Below, piece by piece: positions 31,564 to 44,049 of a stretch of DNA of 64,000 nucleotides (positions are counted from its first letter, which is position 1; every line of letters starts with the position of its first letter). The DNA is taken from positions 1-64,000 of the forward strand of contig MWYZ01000070.1 of assembly GCA_002050365.1 (NCBI GenBank), given 5' to 3'. Source of the stretch: Acidobacteria bacterium 28-1 (lineage in GTDB: Bacteria; Acidobacteriota; Blastocatellia; Pyrinomonadales; Pyrinomonadaceae). The notes under the pieces were generated by a model, which was not told where the DNA came from, made no database searches, and was given only the letters and a program-made list of their open reading frames with translations. A program made the translations under genes and the position numbers.

Positions 31564-33186
31564 ATGACATTAACACCACTGGCAAAAGGCTTTATCACCG
31601 TCGTAATCCTTGCGGTTTTAGGATTTGTCGCCTGGTTTTGGGCGGGCAGCAGTATCAAAAATTGGGCGACGGGCGGAAGGACAGGAACGACCGAAGAAGT
31701 AAAAAAAGAAGATTTCGAGTCGCTCAAAAATACCACCGGCGACGCGAAATATAACGAAGGTTCGACGGGCGTAACCGCCGCGCAAATCGGCACGGGCAAA
31801 CTCGCTCGTCCGCTGATTGTCGCAATCAACACCTGGGCGGGACACGCGCCCGGAATTGTCTATAACAACGGGCTTGACCCGAATCCAAACTCGTTCTACA
31901 AAAAGAATTTCGGAATGGACGTAAAGTTTGTCGTCATCGAAGACCCAGCGGCAAAGCTCGCGGCGTTTCGCAAAGGCGACGTGGATATTATGTGGAACAC
32001 CGTTGACAATTGGGCGCGCGAAGCCTCGATTCTGGCGGAGCAAAATCAAGCGGCAAAATCAATTATTATGCAGGATTGGTCGCGCGGCGGCGACGGCATC
32101 GTGTCGCTCGCTTCGATTAAATCAATCGAAGATTTGAAGGGCAAACGAGTCGCCTGCACGCAATTCTCGCCGTCGCATTTTCTCCTTCTTTATCTACTAG
32201 CGCAATCGGGGTTGTCGCCGGAAGACCGCACGCAGGTCGAGAAAAACATCATCTTTACGCAGGACGCTTCCTTGGCGGCAGCCGCTTTTCGCTCAAAAAA
32301 TGTTGACGCGGCGGTTACGTGGGAGCCGGATTTATCGTCCGCCGTTGAAGCGCGGGGCGATGAAGCGCGTGTTCTGGTTTCGACCGCCGCCGCGACGAAT
32401 GTTATCGCCGACACGTTAGTCGCGCGGCAGGATTTGATTGATAAATCGCCGGAAACCGTCCGCGATTTTGTCAACGGCTGGTTTGACGGCATCGGAATGA
32501 TGCGCGACAATCCGAACCCTTCCAATGAAATCGTCGCCAAATCTCTGAAACTCGACGCGGAAACTGTTTCTGGAATGCTTTCCGGTTTGAAACTGACTCC
32601 ATATGCTGATAACGCGCAATTTTACGGTTTGACCGGCGCAAAACCGCATTATGAAACGCTGTTCGATACGGCTTTCGTTATCTGGCGCAAAAAAGGTTTG
32701 ATTAACAAAACGGTGGCAGCGAAAGATTGGTCTGATTCGCGGTTTGTTTCAAATTTAGCGGCAAAATATCCGGGACAAAAAGTTGAAGAAAAAGCGGTTG
32801 TTGCTAAAGCACCGACCGCCGCAGACGTGCCGATTTTGCAGCAGCAAATCCAGATTCAGTTTACGCCCGGCTCGGAAGAAATTATGGCGGGTTCATACTT
32901 TCTGCTCGACAAATTGGGCGAATTGATGACCTCTTTCGGCAGCACGGTTTTGCGCGTCGAAGGAAATACAGACAGCACCGGTTCGCAAAACACGAATCTG
33001 ACGCTTTCGGAAAAACGCGCAATTTCAGTGAGAAACTACATCACAAAAAATTTCCCGAATATCAAACCGGAGCGTTTTCAAACCGTCGGACGTGGTTCAG
33101 GCAATCCGGTCGCGCCGAACACAACCGAAGCCGGACGGCAAATGAATCGTCGGACGGATATTAAGGTGATTTTGACGACGGAATAA
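31564..33186 (+). CDS. Membrane-anchored ABC substrate-binding protein fused to an OmpA-like peptidoglycan-binding domain
   Basis: 540 residues. Residues ~8-28 form one membrane helix (AKGFITVVILAVLGFVAWFW). Residues ~80-400 are an SsuA/NMT1-like periplasmic binding fold (LARPLIVAINTWAGHAPGI, AAKLAAFRKGDVDIMWNTVD, LKGKRVACTQFSPSHFLLLY, AAVTWEPDLSSAV). Residues ~430-540 are an OmpA C-terminal domain (FTPGSEEIM, LRVEGNTDSTGSQNTNLTLS, EKRAISVRNYI, TVGRGSGNP, NRRTDIKV). The receptor is therefore tethered to the inner membrane and able to bind peptidoglycan, an uncommon design. The cognate permease and ATPase genes follow after one intervening gene. Confidence 0.88.
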   Translation: MTLTPLAKGFITVVILAVLGFVAWFWAGSSIKNWATGGRTGTTEEVKKEDFESLKNTTGDAKYNEGSTGVTAAQIGTGKLARPLIVAINTWAGHAPGIVYNNGLDPNPNSFYKKNFGMDVKFVVIEDPAAKLAAFRKGDVDIMWNTVDNWAREASILAEQNQAAKSIIMQDWSRGGDGIVSLASIKSIEDLKGKRVACTQFSPSHFLLLYLLAQSGLSPEDRTQVEKNIIFTQDASLAAAAFRSKNVDAAVTWEPDLSSAVEARGDEARVLVSTAAATNVIADTLVARQDLIDKSPETVRDFVNGWFDGIGMMRDNPNPSNEIVAKSLKLDAETVSGMLSGLKLTPYADNAQFYGLTGAKPHYETLFDTAFVIWRKKGLINKTVAAKDWSDSRFVSNLAAKYPGQKVEEKAVVAKAPTAADVPILQQQIQIQFTPGSEEIMAGSYFLLDKLGELMTSFGSTVLRVEGNTDSTGSQNTNLTLSEKRAISVRNYITKNFPNIKPERFQTVGRGSGNPVAPNTTEAGRQMNRRTDIKVILTTE

Positions 33187-33241
33187 TTATGGTAATTGGG
33201 TTTCTTCTTTAACAATGAAGTGCATCAAGAGTGTTAGAAAT

Positions 33242-34297
33242 ATGAAAAAACTCTTTATAGCTTTTGGTTTGATGTTATTGTGCAGTGTCTTAATAAATGC
33301 TCGAATTTCTAATGTCGAAAGCACTCCTTCTATGCCTGAAAGCAGATGCACCGTTCCTAAGACAGCTACGAAAGACAGGGAGTTTAATTGTCTGAAAGGA
33401 AATGTTCATACCGTTAAAAGCGAAGCTGCAGTATTTGTAAAAAAAAATGGTCAATATGTAAAGACTGCGGTTTCTCAAACCCACATTGTTACTTACGACA
33501 AGCAAGGCAATATGATTGAAAGTCTAACTTATGGCAGTAAAGATTACGACACTAAATCCTCTGTTCACCGAATCGTTTACAACTTCAATTCAGAAGGAGT
33601 CGCTACAGGTTGGGAAGAGTATTATGAGGGTAAACAAATTCCTGTCAAAGATGTTTACACTTATGATAATAAAGGAAAAAGGATTAAACAAACGGTTACT
33701 TACACCGAATATAATGAACAGTCTATTCTGATTCTTATTTATGACTCACAAGGTAATAAAGTTGAAGAAAGAAGTTATTATCCTGTTTCTATTATCAAAG
33801 ATAGTAATCAAACCGATACGTCCATTGAAAAATATTTAGATCGTTTCACAAAATATAAATATGATGGAAAAAATCTAATTCAAACCACTAACTACAGTAA
33901 GGACGGTTCAATTAGTTACAAGGAGATTTCTACTTATGAAAATGGCAATCTAAAGGAAAATATTGGCTATTCCGCAGATGCTAAAGGTGAACTTGTCCGA
34001 TCTAATCGAAATACTTTTAGGTATGACAATAAAGGAAATATAATTGAAAAAATCATTTATAACAAGGATGATTCAATCCAATCTAAAACCGTTTATGGTT
34101 TTGATGAGCAAGGCTATAAAATTTCAGAAATCATTTACGATTCAAATGGAATGATTAAGAACCAGAGTGCATTAAAATATGAATACGATTCTCAAGGCAA
34201 TTGGCTCAGCTACACATCTGACGACCTCAAGTTTTCTGAACGAATAAATGCTGGCGAACCATTTCCACTAGAGTTGCGAACTATTACATATTATTGA
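33242..34297 (+). CDS. Secreted YD/RHS-like repeat protein
   Basis: About 351 residues from ATG 33242 (signal MKKLFIAFGLMLLCSVLINA). Many short units of the type YD..GN..E....Y (HIVTYDKQGNMIESLTYG, VYTYDNKGKRIKQTVTY, FRYDNKGNIIEKIIYN, YEYDSQGNWLSYT) give a beta-strand repeat like RHS/YD proteins but without the RHS core or toxin domain. AT-rich compared with its neighbours and placed between the receptor and permease genes, so probably a later insertion. Length 33187-33241 upstream is non-coding. Confidence 0.65.
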   Translation: MKKLFIAFGLMLLCSVLINARISNVESTPSMPESRCTVPKTATKDREFNCLKGNVHTVKSEAAVFVKKNGQYVKTAVSQTHIVTYDKQGNMIESLTYGSKDYDTKSSVHRIVYNFNSEGVATGWEEYYEGKQIPVKDVYTYDNKGKRIKQTVTYTEYNEQSILILIYDSQGNKVEERSYYPVSIIKDSNQTDTSIEKYLDRFTKYKYDGKNLIQTTNYSKDGSISYKEISTYENGNLKENIGYSADAKGELVRSNRNTFRYDNKGNIIEKIIYNKDDSIQSKTVYGFDEQGYKISEIIYDSNGMIKNQSALKYEYDSQGNWLSYTSDDLKFSERINAGEPFPLELRTITYY

Positions 34298-34469
34298 AGT
34301 TAGAATTTGTCCGCTTTGGATTTATAAAAGCCGTTCTCTATCGCAAAACACTCGTTTTAGAAAACTTCAAATTTTATTACAAAAGAGCATTTTGAAATTG
34401 ATGAGTTTTCAATAACATAAATTTGAGAAAGTACTGGTTGTAGATAATTGTTTTCTGATAAGTGTATCT

Positions 34470-35252
34470 ATGTTTGAACTTCGCCAGCCTTTGCCGCGCA
34501 CGACCGCGCTGACAATCAGTTTTATCGCGCCGATTTTGCTGATTGCGGTTTGGTGCTTGTTGACTTACGGCAATTTAGTTAGCTCCGATACGCTGCCTTC
34601 GCCGACCGAAGTTATTCGGGGAACTTTGCAGCTTTTTATCGAATATGATTTGGCGAGTTCAATTTGGATTTCGGCAAAGCGTATCGGACTTGCGTTTTTG
34701 CTAGCTTCAGCGGTTGCCGTTCCGTTGGGTGTTTTGATGGGCGCGTTCGAGCCGGTCAATCGCTTTTTCGAGCCGATTGTCGCGCCGCTTCGTTATATGC
34801 CGATTTCGGCATTTATTCCGCTGCTGATTTGGTATTTCGGCATCTACGAATCGCAAAAAATCGCGTTTCTTTTTCTTGGGGTTTTTGTATATCTTTTGCC
34901 GGTTGTAGTTTTTGCAATTCGCGCCGTTCCCGAAGAATTGGTGCAGACGGCGTTGACGCTTGGCGCGAGCAAGTTTCAAGTCATAACAAGCGTTTTGCTG
35001 CCTGCCGCGCTGCCCGATATTTTCGATTCGTTCCGCGTGATGAACGCTATTTTGTGGACGTATGTGATTTTGGCGGAAGCCGTCAATCCTGAACACGGAC
35101 TCGGTTATATGGTTGAGCTCGCCCGGACGCATCAAAAAGTTTCGTGGTCATTTGCCGGTTTGATTGTGATTGGCGGAATCGGTTTGATAACGGATTTTAT
35201 TATTCGCGGAATTTCAAATTTGCTTTTCCGCTGGCGTGAAAAAACTTTTTAA
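34470..35252 (+). CDS. ABC transporter permease (SsuC/TauC-like)
   Basis: 260 residues, about six membrane spans. The ATPase-docking EAA loop is EELVQTALTLGASKFQVITS then VLLPAALP. SIWISAKRIGLAFLLASAVA and PLRYMPISAFIPLLIWYFGI are typical of the nitrate/sulfonate/taurine permease family. Works with the ATPase at 35362 and probably the OmpA-fused receptor at 31564. 34298-34469 upstream shows no gene. Confidence 0.88.
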   Translation: MFELRQPLPRTTALTISFIAPILLIAVWCLLTYGNLVSSDTLPSPTEVIRGTLQLFIEYDLASSIWISAKRIGLAFLLASAVAVPLGVLMGAFEPVNRFFEPIVAPLRYMPISAFIPLLIWYFGIYESQKIAFLFLGVFVYLLPVVVFAIRAVPEELVQTALTLGASKFQVITSVLLPAALPDIFDSFRVMNAILWTYVILAEAVNPEHGLGYMVELARTHQKVSWSFAGLIVIGGIGLITDFIIRGISNLLFRWREKTF

Positions 35253-35271
35253 TTCAACAGTGCAGAAACAC

Positions 35272-35312
35272 GCACGAAGTAAGTGTGCCAGTTTTTCGCC
35301 GTTACTTCGTGC
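35272..35312. repeat. Hairpin between permease and ATPase genes
   Basis: GCACGAAGTAA (35272-35282) is a perfect inverse of TTACTTCGTGC (35302-35312) with a 19-nt loop. Belongs to the intergenic hairpin class; no T-run follows, so termination is unlikely. Confidence 0.6.
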
Positions 35313-35361
35313 GGGCTTCTACATTTTAACAAATCAAAGACCATAAGAAATAGTTTTAGGA

Positions 35362-36192
35362 ATGCAGGAACAAGCCGAAACAATTCAAACAAAAACTGAA
35401 ACCGCCGCGCCGCTTGTCATTAGTGTCAAAAATCTTTCCGTCACCTACATCGGGCGCGACGGCGAACAGACCGAAGCCGTGCGCGATGTTTCTTTCGACG
35501 TTTCCGACAAACCCGGTTGCGGTGAAATTATTGTTTTTCTCGGACCTTCGGGCTGCGGCAAATCAACGATTTTAAAAGCCGTTGCCGGTTTGATTCAGCC
35601 GACGAAAGGCGAGTGTTTTGTTGACGGAAAACTGATTAAGGATGTCGGGCGCGATCGCGGAATGGTTTTTCAAACTTACACGAGTTTCGCGTGGCTGACC
35701 GTCCGCAAAAATGTCGAATACGGATTGAAGTTGCAGGGAATTGAAAAGGAAAAACGTCGCGGGCTTTCCGGTAAAATTCTCGAAGAAGTCGGACTGGCGG
35801 AATTTGCCGAACGCTATCCGAAAGATCTTTCGGGCGGAATGAAACAGCGCGTCGCCATTGCCCGAACTTTGATAAACAATCCGCGCGTCGTATTGATGGA
35901 CGAACCGTTCGGCGCACTCGACCCGCAAACCCGCTGGGGAATGCAGAGTTTGCTGCTCGACATTTCCAAACGCGAAAACAATACGATTATTTTCGTGACG
36001 CACGATGTTTCCGAAGCCGTGTATCTTGCCGATACTTGTTACGTTTTATCAAAGCGTCCGGCGCATATTCTGGAACGCGTTGATGTGCCGACTTTTCCCG
36101 TTAAAGATATTACACTCAAATCTTCGGCGGAGTTTCGAACGGTTGAAAATCAATTGTTAAATATGCTCTACAATAAAAGCGGTAAGGATTAA
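35362..36192 (+). CDS. ABC transporter ATP-binding protein (SsuB/TauB-like)
   Basis: 276 residues. Walker A FLGPSGCGKSTILKAVAGLI, Q-loop MVFQTYTSFAWLTV, signature LSGGMKQRVAIARTL, Walker B VVLMDEPFGALDPQTR, H-loop IIFVTHDVSEAVYLAD. The N-terminal ~20 residues are an unusual Q/T/E-rich extension. Supplies energy to the permease at 34470. Confidence 0.9.
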   Translation: MQEQAETIQTKTETAAPLVISVKNLSVTYIGRDGEQTEAVRDVSFDVSDKPGCGEIIVFLGPSGCGKSTILKAVAGLIQPTKGECFVDGKLIKDVGRDRGMVFQTYTSFAWLTVRKNVEYGLKLQGIEKEKRRGLSGKILEEVGLAEFAERYPKDLSGGMKQRVAIARTLINNPRVVLMDEPFGALDPQTRWGMQSLLLDISKRENNTIIFVTHDVSEAVYLADTCYVLSKRPAHILERVDVPTFPVKDITLKSSAEFRTVENQLLNMLYNKSGKD

Positions 36193-36197
36193 AATCA

Positions 36198-36295
36198 GCC
36201 ACAGAGAAACACAGGAAATAATCCATAAATGACAGGAATTAAACTGTTATAGCCGATTTCAAAAACACTCTGTGCTTCTCTATATTCTCTGTGGC
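36198..36295. repeat. Hairpin repeat (CCACAGAGAA words)
   Basis: GCCACAGAGAA (36198-36208) is inverse to TTCTCTGTGGC (36285-36295), with further CACAG/CTGTG words inside. Related to the CGCAGAG family at 4700 and 56666. Its right arm ends just before the next gene and creates a spurious upstream GTG start. Confidence 0.75.
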
Positions 36296-36308
36296 AAAAT
36301 TGTTTGAG

Positions 36309-37208
36309 ATGAGTTCATCGCAAAAACAAAGACTTCCGAATCAGCGGCAAATGGCGCAGACGAACAACCGCGCTTTGCAGGAAATTCATTTATCAGAAAA
36401 TCCGGCTGCCGAAACGCCCGAAGAGAAATTTCCCGAAAAGCCTTCATACCTCAAATATACATTCGCCAATCCTTATAATTTGACGCTTCTCGGCGGCGCG
36501 TTGCTCGCGTCTGCGCTGACGCTAAACCCTTTAATTGCGGTTGCCGCGCTCGGACTCGAAGGACTCTGGGTTTTGCACGGTTCGCAGTCGCGTTTTATGC
36601 AGCGAATGCTCTGGGACCCGATGTATGAAAAGGAACGGCTCGAATATGAACAGCGGCGGCGAATGGAGCAAGTCGAAAAACTCGGTCAAGGCGGGCAGAA
36701 CCGCGTGTTGCAGTTAATTGAAAAGGAAAAGCAGATTCAGCAATTGGCGATGCAAAACCCGTCGTTCACGGGCGATTTGCTCCGCCACGAAATTACGAAA
36801 ACGCACAATTTGGTTAATGCGTTCATAGATTTAGCCGTTACTTGTTCGCGCTATGAAAATTACCTCGCTTCGATTGACCTTAAACAGATTGAAGCGACGC
36901 GCTCACATTGGCAGCAATTTATTGAGGCGAATGTCGGCAAAGTTGATGCGGTTGAGATGGATATTGCAAAAAAGAATTTCGCCATTATCAACAAACGCAT
37001 CGAGCGCGTGGCTGAAATTCGTCGCTACTTGAAAATTGCTTACGGGCAGGTAAATCTTATCGAAAACTCATTCCAGTTGCTTGCCGACCAAATCGTCACG
37101 ATGCAATCGCCGAATGAGCTTTCCGGTCAATTGGACGAACTTCTCGACGGCGTGGAAAGTATCAAGGAAACGGCGAAGGAAACCGAGCAAATTTTAAGAA
37201 CGCTTTAA
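36309..37208 (+). CDS. Coiled-coil membrane protein, partner of the AAA+ ATPase
   Basis: About 299 residues. ATG 36309 (MSSSQKQRLPNQRQ) is preferred because an in-frame GTG upstream lies in the repeat arm. A Q/N-rich N-terminus is followed by one or two membrane helices (TLLGGALLASALTLNPLIAV, ALGLEGLWVLHG) and a long helical cytoplasmic domain (YEQRRRMEQVEKLGQGGQNR, EMDIAKKNFAIINKRIERVA). Not recognised. It starts 14 nt upstream of the AAA gene, so the two products probably interact. Confidence 0.65.
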   Translation: MSSSQKQRLPNQRQMAQTNNRALQEIHLSENPAAETPEEKFPEKPSYLKYTFANPYNLTLLGGALLASALTLNPLIAVAALGLEGLWVLHGSQSRFMQRMLWDPMYEKERLEYEQRRRMEQVEKLGQGGQNRVLQLIEKEKQIQQLAMQNPSFTGDLLRHEITKTHNLVNAFIDLAVTCSRYENYLASIDLKQIEATRSHWQQFIEANVGKVDAVEMDIAKKNFAIINKRIERVAEIRRYLKIAYGQVNLIENSFQLLADQIVTMQSPNELSGQLDELLDGVESIKETAKETEQILRTL

Positions 37209-37221
37209 CCTGCGAAAAATT

Positions 37222-39066
37222 ATGTCTGAAACGAAAATCTTACCAACCTGGGCGGAAGATTTACGCAAGCGTTATTTGCGCGGCGAATCTTCGATGTTTA
37301 TTCTTCACGGAAATGTTTTTGACGTGATTCTAAATGATGGAAAAATGCTCAGCTTAACCGAGTTTTTGACCGACGTTTTGCTCAAGGATTCACGCGAAAA
37401 TATCATTGTTTATAATCTTTCGTCGGGCGCGAGGTTTCCGAAAAAAACGGAGAATTTCAGCAATTGGCAGGAAATCGCGGTCGAAACCGACAAAGCGAAA
37501 GTTTTGGCGATGCTTGAGCGTTCGATTCGGCTGACGGATAAAACCGCTTTGATTTTGGAATACGCCGAAGCGATTGCGCCTGCCGGCGAGACGAGCTTTC
37601 AAACCGATGCCGACCGTGCTTCAATTGTTACGCTTCACCGCTGGTCTTTTCTGCCGGAAATCGAACGCGGCGACAACATCATCATTTTAATTTCCGAAAA
37701 CATCGCCGAACTCGCTCCGAAAATCGTTTCCAATCCGAAAGTCGCCGTCATCGAAGTTCCAATGCCCGATTTTGAAACGCGCCGCCAAGTCGCTTCACAA
37801 ACCGATTCGCGTCTTTCCGCAGAGGATTCAAATCGCTACGCCGAAGTGACGGCTGGATTGAAAGCCGTCCAAATCGCTTCGATTTTGCTTCCGCCGCCGC
37901 AAGCCGAAGAAGATTTGCACGACCGCGAAGCCTATATTTTATCTTTGCTTGGTAAAGGTGCAGATGCAAAAGAACGCGCTCATAAACTTGCTGCGTTGAC
38001 ATCTGGAATGAACCGCAACGAAATCAAAAAACTTGTCGCTCCTGATTCACAAACCGTAGAGACTCAAGCGAATCCGTTAGAACGCGCTAAACAGGAAGCT
38101 GATAAGCTCATCGCCAGCCGCAAACGTGAAATTATCGAACGCGAATGTTTCGGGCTGGTCGAATTCGTCACGCCCGAATACGGTTTTGAAGTCGTCGGCG
38201 GAATGGAAGAAGTCAAAAAAGATTTATTGGTGATTGCCGACAGCATTCGCAAAGGAACTCGTTCGCGCGTGCCGATGGGAATTTTATTTACCGGTCCGAT
38301 GGGAACGGGTAAAACTTTTGTTGCCGAAACTTTTGCCAAAGAATGCGGCTTGACGACTATCAAACTCAAAAATTTTCGCTCAAAATGGGTCGGCGCAACC
38401 GAAGGAAATCTCGAAAAAATCCTGAGCGTCATTAAAGCCATCGGGCAAGTCATTGTGATAATTGACGAGGGTGACCGCGCGTTCGGCAATACCGATGGTG
38501 ACGGCGACGGCGGAACTTCTTCGCGCGTTATTGCTCGCATCAAGGAATTTATGTCCGATACCTCAAACCGAGGACGAATTATGTTTTTAGTTATGACGAA
38601 TCGTCCTGACAAGCTCGACGTTGACCTCAAACGTGCCGGACGGCTTGACCGTAAAATTCCCTTTCTTTACTCACAAACACCTGAAGAAGTGGAAATGGTG
38701 GCAAAAGCTCTTTTAAGAAAAAATAAAATCAAAACCGAAGTCGATTTGGGAAAACTGCGCGAAGAATTTTCAACCAGACTTGTCGGATACAGCAACGCCG
38801 ACGTCGAAGCCGTAATTTTGATGGCAAACGACGATGCGGCACGCGAATCGGGTGACAACGCTTCGGTCGAAAAAGAACATTTCATCCGTGCAGCAAGTGA
38901 TTATTTTCCGAGCCGTGATATTGAATTACTGGAATATATGGAACTCCTCGCGGTTTTCGAATCTTCAAGCCGCAGATTTTTGCCCGTCAAATATGCGGGA
39001 ATGACGGCTGAAGAGTTGGATTTGAGATTGCGCGATTTACGCTTGCGAATTGGAAATCGGAGATAG
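37222..39066 (+). CDS. AAA+ ATPase with degenerate N-terminal ATPase-like domain
   Basis: 614 residues. The N-terminal ~270 ([51 protein letters not shown]) resembles an AAA/Ycf46-like module lacking Walker A. The C-terminal AAA domain is complete: Walker A GPMGTGKT at ~358, Walker [11 protein letters not shown] at ~411 (DEGD rather than the common DEID), sensor 1 [10 protein letters not shown] and the arginine finger region [12 protein letters not shown]. It is classical-clade AAA, so probably a hexameric unfoldase or remodeller. Last gene of the PspA/ABC block, just before the cstA relic. Confidence 0.82.
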   Translation: MSETKILPTWAEDLRKRYLRGESSMFILHGNVFDVILNDGKMLSLTEFLTDVLLKDSRENIIVYNLSSGARFPKKTENFSNWQEIAVETDKAKVLAMLERSIRLTDKTALILEYAEAIAPAGETSFQTDADRASIVTLHRWSFLPEIERGDNIIILISENIAELAPKIVSNPKVAVIEVPMPDFETRRQVASQTDSRLSAEDSNRYAEVTAGLKAVQIASILLPPPQAEEDLHDREAYILSLLGKGADAKERAHKLAALTSGMNRNEIKKLVAPDSQTVETQANPLERAKQEADKLIASRKREIIERECFGLVEFVTPEYGFEVVGGMEEVKKDLLVIADSIRKGTRSRVPMGILFTGPMGTGKTFVAETFAKECGLTTIKLKNFRSKWVGATEGNLEKILSVIKAIGQVIVIIDEGDRAFGNTDGDGDGGTSSRVIARIKEFMSDTSNRGRIMFLVMTNRPDKLDVDLKRAGRLDRKIPFLYSQTPEEVEMVAKALLRKNKIKTEVDLGKLREEFSTRLVGYSNADVEAVILMANDDAARESGDNASVEKEHFIRAASDYFPSRDIELLEYMELLAVFESSSRRFLPVKYAGMTAEELDLRLRDLRLRIGNRR

Positions 39067-39152
39067 AATATTTCCGAAAGGCGAATATTTCTGGTATTGA
39101 AACTCTTTACAAAAGGCTTTTCTAAAGAGTCAGCAAAATCAAATCTCAAAGG

Positions 39153-39375
39153 ATTGCTTTTACGCTGCCTCCGATACTTTGTTTTAACTATTACTTTGTG
39201 GGCTTTGGGAAGTCTGGTCGTTGGAAATTTTCAAGCGGCAAACGGCTTCGATATTAAATTTGTCAACGGCTTGGCATCGCTGTTTTTGATTGCATTGGCA
39301 GTTTATTAGGTCATCACGGCGTTGATTAAATTGGGAGGCGAAAAACGTGGCGAATTAGCGGCTGAAAATGCGTAG
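39153..39375 (+). pseudogene. Relic of the cstA 3' end
   Basis: Frame segments read GSLVVGNFQAANGFDIKFVN, GLASLFLIALAVY-stop, then VITALIKLGGEKRGEL and AAENA-stop. The equivalent cstA residues are SLVVGNFRAANGFDIKFVN, GLASLVLIVLAIYLVITALI, KLRGEKRGELTAENA. Similarity starts near ATTGCTTTTACGCTGCC (39153) and includes one frameshift and one internal stop, so it is not functional. It marks the far end of the block inserted after cstA. Confidence 0.92.
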
Positions 39376-39480
39376 TTTTTGAAATTTTCACCATACTTTT
39401 TGTCACATCAAAAAAGAATCTTTAAGGCGGTTAATCTGACTGTCTAAATTGCTTGAAATGTAGTAAAATAAAGGCTGTAA

Positions 39481-43236
<3,756 letters not shown>

Positions 43237-43251
43237 TTTTGGAGTAAAACG

Positions 43252-43926
43252 ATGGAATTAGTTTTAGATTTTCCGAAAGTAGAACCGCGAATAAAACAAC
43301 CGCCGGTTGAAAAAGAACGAACGGTTGAACGGGTTTATTTGCAAGATGTCAGTTGGGAAACATATCGGCAGATAGTCGAAGACCAAATGGGTAAGCGGAG
43401 TTTGCGTCTCACTTATGATGACGGAGATTTAGAAATTATGGTTGTTTCCTATAAACACGAAAACTATTCGTTCACATTGGGGGAAATTGTCAGCACAATT
43501 AGCGATTGGCTGGAACTTGATTTTGTTGCAGCAGGTTCAACTACGTTTCGAGGCGAAAAAAAGAAAAAAGGCTTTGAAGGCGACGGTAGTTTTTATTTCA
43601 AGAATGCACAAGTCATTCGCGGCAAAAGCGAAATTGATTTGAACATTGACCCGTCGCCCGAACTCGTTATCGAAGTTGACATCACGCACGGCTCGCTGTC
43701 GAAGTTTTCGATTTTAGCGGCTGTTGGTGTTGAAGAAATCTGGCGTTTTGACGGCGAAGGAATGAAATTTTATCGCCTGCAAGGCGAAAATTACGAAGAA
43801 GTCACGGAAAGCGTTTGTCTGCGAGGCGTGAAAAGTGAAACAGTTACCGAATTGCTTTTCGCCGCTGAAGAAATGAAGCGTTCCGAATGGCTCAAACTCG
43901 TTCACAAATTGATTGGGAAAAATTGA
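43252..43926 (+). CDS. Uma2 family putative endonuclease
   Basis: 224 residues with Uma2 features: KRSLRLTYDDGDLEIMVVSY, SEIDLNIDPSPELVIEVDIT then HGSLSKFSILAAVGVEEIWR, and the terminal FYRLQGENYEEV strand. A PD-like PELVIEVD motif is visible. GGAG precedes the ATG; 15 nt after gyrB, so probably co-transcribed. Distinct from the shorter Uma2 at 16808. Confidence 0.8.
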   Translation: MELVLDFPKVEPRIKQPPVEKERTVERVYLQDVSWETYRQIVEDQMGKRSLRLTYDDGDLEIMVVSYKHENYSFTLGEIVSTISDWLELDFVAAGSTTFRGEKKKKGFEGDGSFYFKNAQVIRGKSEIDLNIDPSPELVIEVDITHGSLSKFSILAAVGVEEIWRFDGEGMKFYRLQGENYEEVTESVCLRGVKSETVTELLFAAEEMKRSEWLKLVHKLIGKN

Positions 43927-43947
43927 AACTGTTACCGATTAAAAAAT

Positions 43948-43986
43948 AAAAATAGCTGATGGTTAATAATCATCAGCTATTTTTAT
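43948..43986 (+). terminator. Bidirectional-looking terminator after gyrB-uma2
   Basis: AAAAATAGCTGATG (43948-43961) is a perfect inverse of CATCAGCTATTTTT (43971-43984), 9-nt loop, with A-run before and T-run after. Confidence 0.85.
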
Positions 43987-44049
43987 TTGCCAGATTCTTT
44001 TGGCGTTGGCTTTGCTCTCTCTCAAAATGATATTCTCGAAATATCAATT

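Noticed and set aside
43948-43986. Riboswitch upstream of the fabF-like gene
   Set aside because: A single perfect stem with A and T runs on both sides is fully explained as a terminator.
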